The notes under the pieces: generated by a model
The model's input: only the letters and a program-made list of their open reading frames with translations
Databases searched by the model: none
Told to the model about the DNA's origin: nothing
Part shown: positions 17,583 to 25,425 of the stretch, piece after piece
How the letters are laid out: each line of letters opens with the position of its first letter
How positions within the stretch are numbered: the first letter of the stretch is position 1
DNA from: Bergeyella porcorum
GTDB taxonomy: Bacteria; Bacteroidota; Bacteroidia; Flavobacteriales; Weeksellaceae
Assembly (NCBI RefSeq): GCF_042427575.1
Contig: NZ_JBHMFD010000014.1
Coordinates: 1-64,000 of the forward strand
Length of the DNA stretch: 64,000 bases
Reading direction: 5' to 3'
Program-made: the position numbers and the translations under genes

Positions 17583-19124
17583 ATGAAAAACACAAAAATC
17601 ATAGGTTGCATCGTTTTGGCAATGGCAACTACTTCTTGCCAAACGCTTCAACAGAAGAAAGAAAAATCGGCATTGGCATTCGATATTGATAAATATGAGC
17701 TACAAACGCTGACCCAAGACGGAAAAACCTTTCAGGTAAGGGCATACGAAAATATCGCTTATGTCGAAAACCCCGTAGATACGACCTACCAAAAGATGAA
17801 CATCTACATTCCGGCAGAATATTTTGAAGGAAAAAGCATCGACGGCTTTACGGCACAGACCGCTCCTATTTTTTTCCCGAACCAAGTGGGCGGATATATG
17901 CCCGCAAAGGCAGGAACAGCAAAGAAAGAGAGCAAAACACCTCCAACGGGAGAAAGAGCGGAGAGCAACCCTCTGTCGATGGCAGAAAATGAGCGTCCCG
18001 CAAGAGGAAATATGCCCGAAAAGGTCAATACAATTGCCGTAGCTTTGTCCAAAGGCTATGTGGTGGCTTCGGCGGGAGCCAGAGGACGTACCAACGCAAA
18101 CGGAAAAGCCCCTGCCGTGATTGTAGATTTGAAGGCTGCCGTTCGTTACCTGAAATTTAACGACCAAAATATGCCTGGCGATGCACAGAAAATCGTTTCT
18201 AACGGAACAAGTGCGGGCGGTGCGGTATCAGCCCTACTCGGAGCGACGGGCGACAGCAAGGATTACGAGCCTTACTTAAAACAATTGGGAGCGGCACAGG
18301 CTTCGGACGCTATTTTTGCCGTGTCGGCGTATTGCCCGATTACCAATTTGGACAATGCCGATATGGCGTATGAGTGGCAGTTCCAAAAAGTTATCGATTA
18401 CAAGAAAATTGATATTTCGATGCTCGACTACAAAGTGGAACGCAAAGAAGTTGCCGGAAAATTGGACGACGCTCAACAAAAAGTCTCTTCCGATTTGGCG
18501 AAATTGTTCCCCGCTTACCTCAACGGATTGAACCTAAAAGACCGAAACGGGCAGACTTTGACGCTCGACGAAAACGGCAATGGTAGCTTCAAGGATTTGG
18601 TAAAAAAATATGTAATTGCTTCGGCTCAAAAAGCCCAAAAGGAAGGCAAAGATATGCGTGTGTACGCTTTCTTGAAGGTCGAAAACGGCACGATTACCGA
18701 TTTGGATTTCGATGCGTATGTCGCTTATATGGAACGCCAGAAAACTCCACCTGCTTTTGATGCTTTGGACTTGTCGTCGGGCGAAAATCAGGAATTTGGC
18801 GACGAAACTACGGACAAAAAGCACTTTACGCAATATGCTCTGAAAAACTCTACCGTTCAGGGAGCGATGGCAGACTCGCAGATTGTCCGTATGATGAACC
18901 CGATGTATTATATCGGAAAGGAAAATGTGGCAACCTCGAAGCATTGGCGTATTCGCCACGGAAGTAAAGACAAAGATACTGGATTGGCGGTTTCCGTAAT
19001 CCTGACGACTTTGCTCGAAAATCACGGTTACACGGTCGATTTTGCCCTACCTTGGGACAAACCTCACAGCGGCGACTATGATTTGGAAGAACTTTTTGCG
19101 TGGATAAAACAAGTGACGAAGTAA
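17583..19124 (+). CDS. Lipoprotein alpha/beta hydrolase, subtype B tannase-like
   Basis: 513 residues. The start at MKNTKIIGCIVLA gives a clean lipoprotein signal with lipobox TTSC near residue 18; an ATG 45 nt upstream would spoil it. The catalytic elbow is SNGTSAGGAVSAL with Ser210, preceded by VVASAGARGRT. HWRIRHGSKD and ALPWDKPHSGDYDL near the C-terminus hold the candidate Asp and His. This layout (GTSAGG, long lid insert, C-terminal HSGDYD) resembles bacterial subtype B tannase/feruloyl-esterase relatives. Activity on gallate or other plant esters is inferred only. Likely co-transcribed with the preceding hydrolase, 89 nt upstream. Confidence 0.75.
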   Translation: MKNTKIIGCIVLAMATTSCQTLQQKKEKSALAFDIDKYELQTLTQDGKTFQVRAYENIAYVENPVDTTYQKMNIYIPAEYFEGKSIDGFTAQTAPIFFPNQVGGYMPAKAGTAKKESKTPPTGERAESNPLSMAENERPARGNMPEKVNTIAVALSKGYVVASAGARGRTNANGKAPAVIVDLKAAVRYLKFNDQNMPGDAQKIVSNGTSAGGAVSALLGATGDSKDYEPYLKQLGAAQASDAIFAVSAYCPITNLDNADMAYEWQFQKVIDYKKIDISMLDYKVERKEVAGKLDDAQQKVSSDLAKLFPAYLNGLNLKDRNGQTLTLDENGNGSFKDLVKKYVIASAQKAQKEGKDMRVYAFLKVENGTITDLDFDAYVAYMERQKTPPAFDALDLSSGENQEFGDETTDKKHFTQYALKNSTVQGAMADSQIVRMMNPMYYIGKENVATSKHWRIRHGSKDKDTGLAVSVILTTLLENHGYTVDFALPWDKPHSGDYDLEELFAWIKQVTK

Positions 19125-19187
19125 AATTGTGTTCATCGTGAACAAATACAATCCCGAAATACACAAAATGATATTGGGGAAATGGCA

Positions 19188-19220
19188 CCCGTAGGGGCGT
19201 ATGCAATACGCCCCTACGGG
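19188..19220. repeat. Perfect 15-bp palindrome
   Basis: CCCGTAGGGGCGTAT, loop GCA, then ATACGCCCCTACGGG. The arms are perfectly complementary and much more GC-rich than the surroundings. No T-run follows, so a classical terminator is unlikely; it is more likely a dispersed palindromic (REP-type) element at the 3' end of the hydrolase pair. Confidence 0.8.
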
Positions 19221-19302
19221 GGTGGTCACAAACATTGGGTGCGGTTATGCGGGGATATAAATCACGGCACAACATATATTCATCTGAAAAAATAAAAAAC
19301 AA

Positions 19303-19821
19303 ATGACTATCCGAAAAATCGCCATCGAAGATTGGCAAAAATTACAAGATATTGGACGGCAAACATTTTACGAAACCTTTGCGGAGAGTAATTCTGCGGA
19401 AGATATGCAACGCTATTTGGCGGAAAGTTTCGCCGAAGAGAAAGTGAAAAACGAGTTGAGCAATCCCAATTCTGAATTTTATTTTGTTGAAATTGACGAT
19501 GAAGTGGTAGGTTATCTAAAATTAAATTTTGGAACATCACAAACCGAACTCCAAGACCATAACGCCGTAGAGATAGAACGCATCTATGTTTTGAAAATCT
19601 ATCACGGACAAAAAGTAGGGCAATTGCTTTACGACAAAGCCATTGAAGTGGCTCAAAACAAACAAGCGGAATATGTTTGGTTGGGCGTTTGGGAAGAAAA
19701 TCCACGAGCGATTCGCTTTTATGAAAAAAATGGTTTTGTAGCCTTTGATAAACACATTTTCAAACTCGGTAATGATGAGCAAACGGATATTATGATGCGG
19801 AAGAATTTGAGAAAGATGTAA
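19303..19821 (+). CDS. GNAT family N-acetyltransferase, copy 1
   Basis: 172 residues, full GNAT fold: N-terminal DWQKLQDIGRQTFYETF, central strand FVEIDDEVVGYLKLNFG, acetyl-CoA loop IYHGQKVGQLLYDKAIEVA, and the C-terminal WLGVWEENPRAIRFYEKNGF. It resembles the group of GNATs often annotated as spermidine/diamine or ribosomal-protein-type acetyltransferases, but the substrate is not determinable. A near-identical copy lies at 22999-23514, differing in only a few residues near both ends and one Ile/Thr change. Confidence 0.88.
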   Translation: MTIRKIAIEDWQKLQDIGRQTFYETFAESNSAEDMQRYLAESFAEEKVKNELSNPNSEFYFVEIDDEVVGYLKLNFGTSQTELQDHNAVEIERIYVLKIYHGQKVGQLLYDKAIEVAQNKQAEYVWLGVWEENPRAIRFYEKNGFVAFDKHIFKLGNDEQTDIMMRKNLRKM

Positions 19822-19832
19822 AAGATTAAAAT

Positions 19833-20207
19833 ATGAACATAGAAGAAATATGCGAATTTTGTTTGGCATTGCCCGATGTGACGGAAGATTTTCCATTTGA
19901 TGAGCAAACGCTGGTATTCAAAACGCACGGAAAAATCTTTTTGCTTTGTGGCTTAGATGCTGTGCCCTTGCGTATCAACCTCAAATGCCAACCAGATTTA
20001 GCGGAAGACCTCCGAGCAGAGTACGAACCGCATATCATTGGAGGATATCATATGAACAAAAAGCATTGGAATACGGTTTATGTAGAATCGTTACCGGCGG
20101 ATTTGGTCAAAAAAATGATAATTCATTCCTATGAAGAGATTTTGAAAAAACTCCCTTTAAAAATTCGCAAAGAACTGAAATATAGTTTTAAAAATCCTTT
20201 TTTATAA
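19833..20207 (+). CDS. MmcQ/YjbR family protein, copy 1
   Basis: 124 residues. Typical YjbR/CyaY-fold DNA-binding-like sequence: EFCLALPDVTEDFPFDEQ, VFKTHGKIFLLCGLD, INLKCQPDLAEDLRAEY, IIGGYHMNKKHWNTVYV and the C-terminal SYEEILKKLP. Function is unproven in the family. It follows the GNAT gene by 11 nt and precedes the VOC gene by 6 nt, forming a tight operon. A close paralogue sits at 46453-46830. Confidence 0.88.
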   Translation: MNIEEICEFCLALPDVTEDFPFDEQTLVFKTHGKIFLLCGLDAVPLRINLKCQPDLAEDLRAEYEPHIIGGYHMNKKHWNTVYVESLPADLVKKMIIHSYEEILKKLPLKIRKELKYSFKNPFL

Positions 20208-20213
20208 AACTAA

Positions 20214-20678
20214 ATGAAAATGAAAGAAAACACAAACAAAATAACGCCTTGCCTCTGGTTTTCTGCCGATGGTGGCAAACTGAATAATATTTTGGAATAT
20301 TACCAAAAAGTATTTGATAAAAACTTTCACGCCAACGCCATTATTCCCCTCGGAGAAACGCCTAGTGGCTATGCCGAAATGTGCGAAATTCAAATTTTCG
20401 GGCAGTCGTATCTTTTGATGAGTACCGCACAAGAACATCACCCCTTTAACGATGCTATGGCGCTGATGATTAATTGCGAAAACCAGAAGGAAATAGACCA
20501 TTTTTGGAACTATTTCACCCAAGAAGGGCAAGAAGCTCCTTGTGGCTGGTGTATCGACCGTTACGGATTTCGCTGGCAAATCATTCCGAAAAATATGGGC
20601 GAACTGATGAGCCAACCCAACGCCCAACAGGTAATGTATAGTCAAAAGAAAATTATAATTAACGAATATTTTAAATAG
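20214..20678 (+). CDS. VOC/PhnB-like family protein
   Basis: 154 residues of the vicinal oxygen chelate fold, PhnB/3-demethylubiquinone-methyltransferase-like subgroup: ITPCLWFSADGGKLNNILEY, MCEIQIFGQSYLLMSTAQEH, and the C-terminal WCIDRYGFRWQIIPKNM. Usually such proteins lack a proven substrate; some relatives bind antibiotics or glyoxal adducts. It lies in the tight accessory operon with MmcQ and the S41 peptidase. Confidence 0.85.
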   Translation: MKMKENTNKITPCLWFSADGGKLNNILEYYQKVFDKNFHANAIIPLGETPSGYAEMCEIQIFGQSYLLMSTAQEHHPFNDAMALMINCENQKEIDHFWNYFTQEGQEAPCGWCIDRYGFRWQIIPKNMGELMSQPNAQQVMYSQKKIIINEYFK

Positions 20679-20688
20679 AATAGATATT

Positions 20689-22128
20689 ATGCGATTATTT
20701 TTGATTTTATCTTTTACATTGATTTCAAGTGTAGTGTTTTCGCAAAAGAAATGTGATTGCGAACGAAATATGAATTTGATTGCCAATCAGATTGAGGAAA
20801 ATTCGGTTTCTTATGCACATCAAGTTATTGAAAACAAAAAGCATAGAGATTATCAAAAACATAAAAAGCAAATCTTTAAACTTGCAAAAGATGCCAAAAC
20901 AGAGAAGGAATGTTTGGGAATTGTTCAGCTTTATCTTTCTTTTCTTAGGGATACGCATCAAAAGTTACATATAACTAACGATTTTTATCCTTTTAAAACT
21001 TTTGATGATACTATTTCAGTTAAAAAATTTATTCAAGAAAATGTTGAAAACCATCAGCCAAAAAAGATAACTTCAAAGGGAATTTTAGGAGATTGGCATC
21101 ACAAAAATGGATTGTTTTCTATTCAGATACAAAAGAATGATAAAAAAGGAAGGAAGTATATTGGTGTCTTAACATCAGATGTTAAAGTAAATAAACAATT
21201 TTTAGGCTATAAAGGAGATGTAAAGGTAGAGTTGTATTCCAACTACAAAGGAGAACTCGTTTCTGTATATTGGGATTTTGGTCAAAAACCTTCTGTACAC
21301 AAAGTGGAATATGATGGAAAAACCTTGAAACTTGGAAGAAATTTTACTTTTTATAGAAATAAGCAAAATTTATCTAAAACAGACCAATATAAATTGCAAG
21401 ATTCTATTTTCTTCAAAGAGCTAAGTCCTCGTACCAATTACTTCCGCATTCATTCTTTTGATTACGAAAACAAGCCTTTAATAGATTCTATAATTGGAGC
21501 GAACAAAGAAAAATTGATTTCAAAAGAAAATCTCATTATTGATGTAAGAAATAATGATGGAGGAAGTACTTTAAGTTACCATAAACTGCTACCTTTTATT
21601 TTGGATAAAAAAGAATATCAAAGTCCTATTGTAGCAACATCTATTTGGGTCAGTAAGGAAAATTTTCAGGATTATAGCAATGAAAGATATCTCTATGGTG
21701 TAAAAACAAAGCAAGATAGTCTAAATGCAGATAAAAGAATTGAAGAATTGGGGAAATATATCGGAAGATTTGAACCTTATGAAAAAAAGATGTCGAAAAT
21801 AGATTCTTATCATACAAACCCTAAAAAAGTATATATCATCCAAAATAGATGGGATGCAAGTGCAGCAGAAGGCTTTATCCTTGTGGCAAAGCAGAGTGGC
21901 AAAGTAAAAACTTTTGGAGAGAATACAGCGGGAATGGTGTCTTATGGCGAGTGGAGAAAATTATTAATTCCCAATTTTCCTGCGTGGATAAGTCTCACCC
22001 AAAAGAGAATGATTTTTTATAACGATTCTGATTTTGAATCCATCGGTTTAAGTCCAGACCAACAACTCAATCCAGATTCTGAAAAAGAATGGATAAACAT
22101 TGTACAAGAAGAAATAGAGAAAAATTAA
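20689..22128 (+). CDS. Secreted S41 family peptidase-like protein
   Basis: 479 residues. A signal peptide ends at VVFSQ (about 19). The C-terminal half carries the tail-specific protease core: NLIIDVRNNDGGSTLSYHKL, then VYIIQNRWDASAAEGFILVA with the candidate nucleophile Ser in DASAAE (about residue 391), and TFGENTAGMVSYGEW. The general-base Lys cannot be assigned with certainty. No PDZ domain is obvious; residues 100-230 resemble a beta-rich accessory domain. Target unknown. AT-rich relative to the VOC gene before it. Confidence 0.78.
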   Translation: MRLFLILSFTLISSVVFSQKKCDCERNMNLIANQIEENSVSYAHQVIENKKHRDYQKHKKQIFKLAKDAKTEKECLGIVQLYLSFLRDTHQKLHITNDFYPFKTFDDTISVKKFIQENVENHQPKKITSKGILGDWHHKNGLFSIQIQKNDKKGRKYIGVLTSDVKVNKQFLGYKGDVKVELYSNYKGELVSVYWDFGQKPSVHKVEYDGKTLKLGRNFTFYRNKQNLSKTDQYKLQDSIFFKELSPRTNYFRIHSFDYENKPLIDSIIGANKEKLISKENLIIDVRNNDGGSTLSYHKLLPFILDKKEYQSPIVATSIWVSKENFQDYSNERYLYGVKTKQDSLNADKRIEELGKYIGRFEPYEKKMSKIDSYHTNPKKVYIIQNRWDASAAEGFILVAKQSGKVKTFGENTAGMVSYGEWRKLLIPNFPAWISLTQKRMIFYNDSDFESIGLSPDQQLNPDSEKEWINIVQEEIEKN

Positions 22129-22139
22129 TATTATTAAAA

Positions 22140-22556
22140 ATGAACAAAATAACGATTAAAGCCCAAGTAAAAGGCGATGTACAACAAGTTTGGAACGCCT
22201 ATACCAACCCGAAACACATCATCAACTGGAATTTTGCCGACCCTTCGTGGCATTGCCCAAAAGCTGCCAACGATTTGCGTATCGGTGGTGAATACCTTGC
22301 CCGAATGGAAGCCAAAGACGGCAGTTTCGGGTTCGATTTCAAAGCGATTTACAAGGAACTAATGCTCGAGCAATCATTTGTCTATGTGATGGAAGATGGT
22401 AGAGAAGTCGGTGTAACATTCACACCACAAGATGATACTACGGAAATCGTTATCGTTTTCGACCCCGAAAATCAAAATCCTATCGAAATGCAACAAGCAG
22501 GTTGGCAAGCGATTTTGGATAATTTCAAACGCTATGCGGAGGGATTGAAACCTTGA
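22140..22556 (+). CDS. SRPBCC/AHSA1-type protein
   Basis: 138 residues. START/SRPBCC hydrophobic-cavity fold of the AHSA1 group: ITIKAQVKGDVQQVWNAYTN, then HIINWNFADPSWHCPKAAND, DLRIGGEYLARMEAKDG and the C-terminal helix MQQAGWQAILDNFKRYAEGL. Ligand unknown. I use the ATG at 22140; an upstream ATG at 22089 overlaps the peptidase and adds unrelated residues. Confidence 0.85.
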   Translation: MNKITIKAQVKGDVQQVWNAYTNPKHIINWNFADPSWHCPKAANDLRIGGEYLARMEAKDGSFGFDFKAIYKELMLEQSFVYVMEDGREVGVTFTPQDDTTEIVIVFDPENQNPIEMQQAGWQAILDNFKRYAEGLKP

Positions 22557-22640
22557 TAATCTAATTTTTCAAATGGGACGAGGATTGTTTTTATTTTTAG
22601 ATTGTCAAGAGAAATAAATTTAAAAGGAATAACCAAAAAA

Positions 22641-22964
22641 ATGAATTTAAAAGATATTATCGAGCGTTCTAAAAAAATACGCGAACGCTATCACGAATTG
22701 GAGTTGGAACACCACGGCAGCCATTGGACGGTGGAAGAAGATGCTTTGGCTTACCTCACCGATGCAGGTCTGGTGGGGCGAAACATTATGACCGAGCAAA
22801 ACCGTTGGGGAAAAGCCAACGCCAAATCTCACAGCGAACTCCAACACAAGTTGGGCGAAAACATCTGGTGGCTCATCGTATTGGCAGAGAGAAGCGGTAT
22901 CGACATAGAAGAAGCTATCGAAGAGTTTCTAACTAAAACAGAAAAGTTAATAGATACTAAGTAA
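22641..22964 (+). CDS. MazG-like nucleotide pyrophosphohydrolase domain protein
   Basis: 107 residues. An all-alpha MazG-like/NTP-PPase fold is suggested by YHELELEHHGSHWTVEEDAL and GENIWWLIVLAERSGIDIEEAIEEFL. Members hydrolyse (d)NTPs or are regulatory; the metal-binding EExxE motif is only partly recognisable. The ATG at 22641 is preferred over a TTG 39 nt upstream. Confidence 0.65.
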   Translation: MNLKDIIERSKKIRERYHELELEHHGSHWTVEEDALAYLTDAGLVGRNIMTEQNRWGKANAKSHSELQHKLGENIWWLIVLAERSGIDIEEAIEEFLTKTEKLIDTK

Positions 22965-22998
22965 AAATTCACCTGCATAAATTACCAATTTATAAGAA

Positions 22999-23514
22999 AT
23001 GAACATCCGAAAAATCACCATCGAAGATTGGCAAAAATTACAAGATGTTGGACGGCAAACATTTTACGAAACCTTTGCGGAGAGTAATTCTGCGGAAGAT
23101 ATGCAACGCTATTTGGCGGAAAGTTTCGCCGAAGAGAAAGTGAAAAACGAGTTGAGCAATCCCAATTCTGAATTTTATTTTGTTGAAATTGACGATGAAG
23201 TGGTAGGTTATCTAAAATTAAATTTTGGAACATCACAAACCGAACTCCAAGACCATAACGCCGTAGAGATAGAACGCATCTATGTTTTGAAAACCTATCA
23301 CGGACAAAAAGTAGGGCAATTGCTTTACGACAAAGCCATTGAAGTGGCTCAAAACAAACAAGCGGAATATGTTTGGTTGGGCGTTTGGGAAGAAAATCCA
23401 CGAGCGATTCGCTTTTATGAAAAAAATGGTTTTGTAGCCTTTGATAAACACATTTTCAAACTCGGTAATGATGAGCAAACCGATATTATGATGCGGAAGA
23501 AGTTGGAAGAATAG
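22999..23514 (+). CDS. GNAT family N-acetyltransferase, copy 2
   Basis: 171 residues, nearly identical to the GNAT at 19303-19821, including long stretches of identical DNA. Protein differences visible: residues 2, 7 and 17, Ile/Thr in the (I/T)YHGQKVG loop, and the last few residues. It has the same acetyl-CoA site (QKVGQLLYDKAIEVA). The near-identity points to a recent duplication or gene conversion. Substrate is unknown. It lies 49 nt upstream of metZ. Confidence 0.88.
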   Translation: MNIRKITIEDWQKLQDVGRQTFYETFAESNSAEDMQRYLAESFAEEKVKNELSNPNSEFYFVEIDDEVVGYLKLNFGTSQTELQDHNAVEIERIYVLKTYHGQKVGQLLYDKAIEVAQNKQAEYVWLGVWEENPRAIRFYEKNGFVAFDKHIFKLGNDEQTDIMMRKKLEE

Positions 23515-23563
23515 TTTTTTATCAACAAAGAATAGAAATTTAAAGTAAATAAAAATCAATAAA

Positions 23564-24742
23564 ATGGAAAATCAATTTAATCAACATCCTAATACCAAAC
23601 TTATTCGTAATCAAACCGAAAGAACACCTTTTCAGGAGCATTCGGTGCCATTGTATTTGACTTCAAGTTTCGTTTTTGAAGATGCGGAACAGATGCGTGC
23701 AGCTTTTGCAGAGGAAGTGGAACATAATATTTACAGCCGATACAGCAATCCGAATGTGAATGAATTTACCCAGAAAATTGCCGATATGGAAGGAGCAGAG
23801 GCGGGATATGCTTTTTCATCGGGAATGGCAGCCGTATTTGCATCGTTCAATGCTTTGCTCAAGCCTAATGACCATATTTTGAGTTGCCAATCGGTGTTTG
23901 GCTCTACGCATTATTTATTCAAAACGCATTTCCCAAAATGGAATGTAGAAACCACCTATTTCAAGGCAGATGAAACCAATTTGGAGCAGTATTTACAGCC
24001 CAACACGCGTTTTCTTTATTTGGAAACGCCTACCAATCCCGCCATTGAGATTTTAGATTTAGAATTTTTTGGAAATTTCGCTAAAAAACATAATCTGATT
24101 TTCATTGTGGACAATTGTTTTGCCACGCCATACCTTCAACAGCCGATAAAATACGGAGCTGATGTAGTCATTCATTCCGCAACGAAGATGATAGACGGGC
24201 AAGGAAGGGTTTTAGGCGGTATTGCGGTGGGTAGAAAAGATTTGATTCGTGAGATTTATCTATTTTCCCGAAATACAGGACCTTCGCTTTCGCCGTTTAA
24301 CGCTTGGGTTTTGAGCAAAAGTTTGGAAACCTTGCCCGTGCGTTTGGAGAAGCATTGCGAAAACGCTTTGAAGGTTGCCGAGTTTTTAGAATCTCACCCT
24401 AATGTATCTTTGGTGAAGTATCCTTTCTTAAAATCTCACCCCAACTATGATATTGCTAAAAAGCAAATGAAATTGGGCGGTAATATCGTAGCTTTTGAAG
24501 TGAAAGGTGGCATTGAAGGTGGAAGAAATTTCCTCAATAGCATCAAGATGTGTTCGCTTTCTCCTAATTTGGGCGATACCCGTACCATCGTAACGCACCC
24601 TGCCTCTACCACGCACTCTAAACTAACGGAAGAAGACCGCTTGGAAGTTGGCATCACACCAGGGTTAGTGCGTTGCAGCGTAGGTCTGGAGCAAGTGGAA
24701 GACATCATTGCCGATTTGAAGCAGGCGTTGGATAAGGCATAG
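23564..24742 (+). CDS. metZ: O-acyl-homoserine sulfhydrylase / gamma-synthase family enzyme
   Basis: 392 residues, Cys/Met metabolism PLP-dependent enzyme. SSGMAAVFASFNALL binds the cofactor phosphate, SVFGSTHYLF supplies the ring-stacking region, VDNCFATPYLQQP has the Asp that contacts the pyridine N, and HSATKMIDGQGRVLGG contains the PLP lysine. THPASTTHSKLTEEDR and the C-terminal GLVRCSVGLE are typical of O-succinyl/O-acetylhomoserine sulfhydrylases (MetZ). It makes homocysteine from the MetX product and sulfide. It is the next methionine gene after the homoserine dehydrogenase, with 7.8 kb of accessory genes between. Confidence 0.9.
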   Translation: MENQFNQHPNTKLIRNQTERTPFQEHSVPLYLTSSFVFEDAEQMRAAFAEEVEHNIYSRYSNPNVNEFTQKIADMEGAEAGYAFSSGMAAVFASFNALLKPNDHILSCQSVFGSTHYLFKTHFPKWNVETTYFKADETNLEQYLQPNTRFLYLETPTNPAIEILDLEFFGNFAKKHNLIFIVDNCFATPYLQQPIKYGADVVIHSATKMIDGQGRVLGGIAVGRKDLIREIYLFSRNTGPSLSPFNAWVLSKSLETLPVRLEKHCENALKVAEFLESHPNVSLVKYPFLKSHPNYDIAKKQMKLGGNIVAFEVKGGIEGGRNFLNSIKMCSLSPNLGDTRTIVTHPASTTHSKLTEEDRLEVGITPGLVRCSVGLEQVEDIIADLKQALDKA

Positions 24743-24836
24743 CATAAGAGGATGAATCATTTTTATTATAGAGATAGAGGGAAAGGAGTTTATTCTTTTT
24801 CCTCTTTTTTAGAATGGAGATTAACTTTATAGAAAA

Positions 24837-25256
24837 GAAAATCAAGTCCTCGGAATAGAAAATCAACTTATCGGGAAGCAATATAAAGTCCTCGGGAAAG
24901 AAAATTAAGTCCTCGGGAAGGAAAATCAACTTATTGGGAAGTAATATAAAGTCATCGGGAAAGAAAATTAAGTACTCGGAAGAGAAAATAAACTTGTCGG
25001 GAAGCAATATAAAATCCTGGGGAAGGAAAATCAACTTGTGGGGAAGCAATATAAAGTCCTGGGGAAAGAAAATTAAGTCCTCGGGAAGGAAAATAAACCT
25101 ATTGGGAAGCAATATAAAGTCCTGGGGAAAGAAAATTAAGTCCTCGGGAAGGAAAATTAACTTGTCGGGAAGCAATATAAAGTCCTGGGGAAGCAATATA
25201 AAGTCTTCGGGAAAGAAAATAAAGTCCTCGGAAGAGGAAATTAATTTATTGGAAGA
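24837..25256. repeat. 21-bp minisatellite, 20 units in a 63-bp higher-order pattern
   Basis: Twenty consecutive 21-bp units fill 420 bp exactly. Three unit types recur: A (gaaaatcaacttatcgggaa), B (caatataaagtcctcgggaa) and C (gaaaattaagtcctcgggaa), mostly in the order A-B-C, giving a 63-bp higher-order repeat; near the right end the order breaks to A-B-B-C. Because 21 is a multiple of 3, both strands stay open for over 120 codons, but the composition is low-complexity and I do not call a gene. Location: between metZ and rlmD. The rest of 24743-25378 has no gene I can support. Confidence 0.92.
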
Positions 25257-25378
25257 GGAAGTAAGCTTCTTTCTCCCTTTGGGGGACAGGGGGATTTAGG
25301 GAAGGGAAATTGAGTGTTCGGGGGATAGTGGGGGATAGACTATTGTGTGACTTTCTTCCTAGTCTGAATTAAAAACTT

Positions 25379-25386
25379 TACCTTTG
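25379..25386 (+). promoter_or_regulatory. Promoter -7 element of rlmD
   Basis: TACCTTTG fits TAnnTTTG, 39 nt upstream of the chosen ATG. Confidence 0.65.
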
Positions 25387-25425
25387 CCCAAGAGGATTTT
25401 GTCCTCCAATTTCAATCTAAATTTT

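Noticed and set aside
24837..25256. A repeat protein gene (121 or 163 open codons on the two strands) or a CRISPR array
   Set aside because: The openness follows from a 21-bp period without stops, and the encoded peptides are 7-residue low-complexity repeats. There are no unique spacers, so it is not CRISPR.
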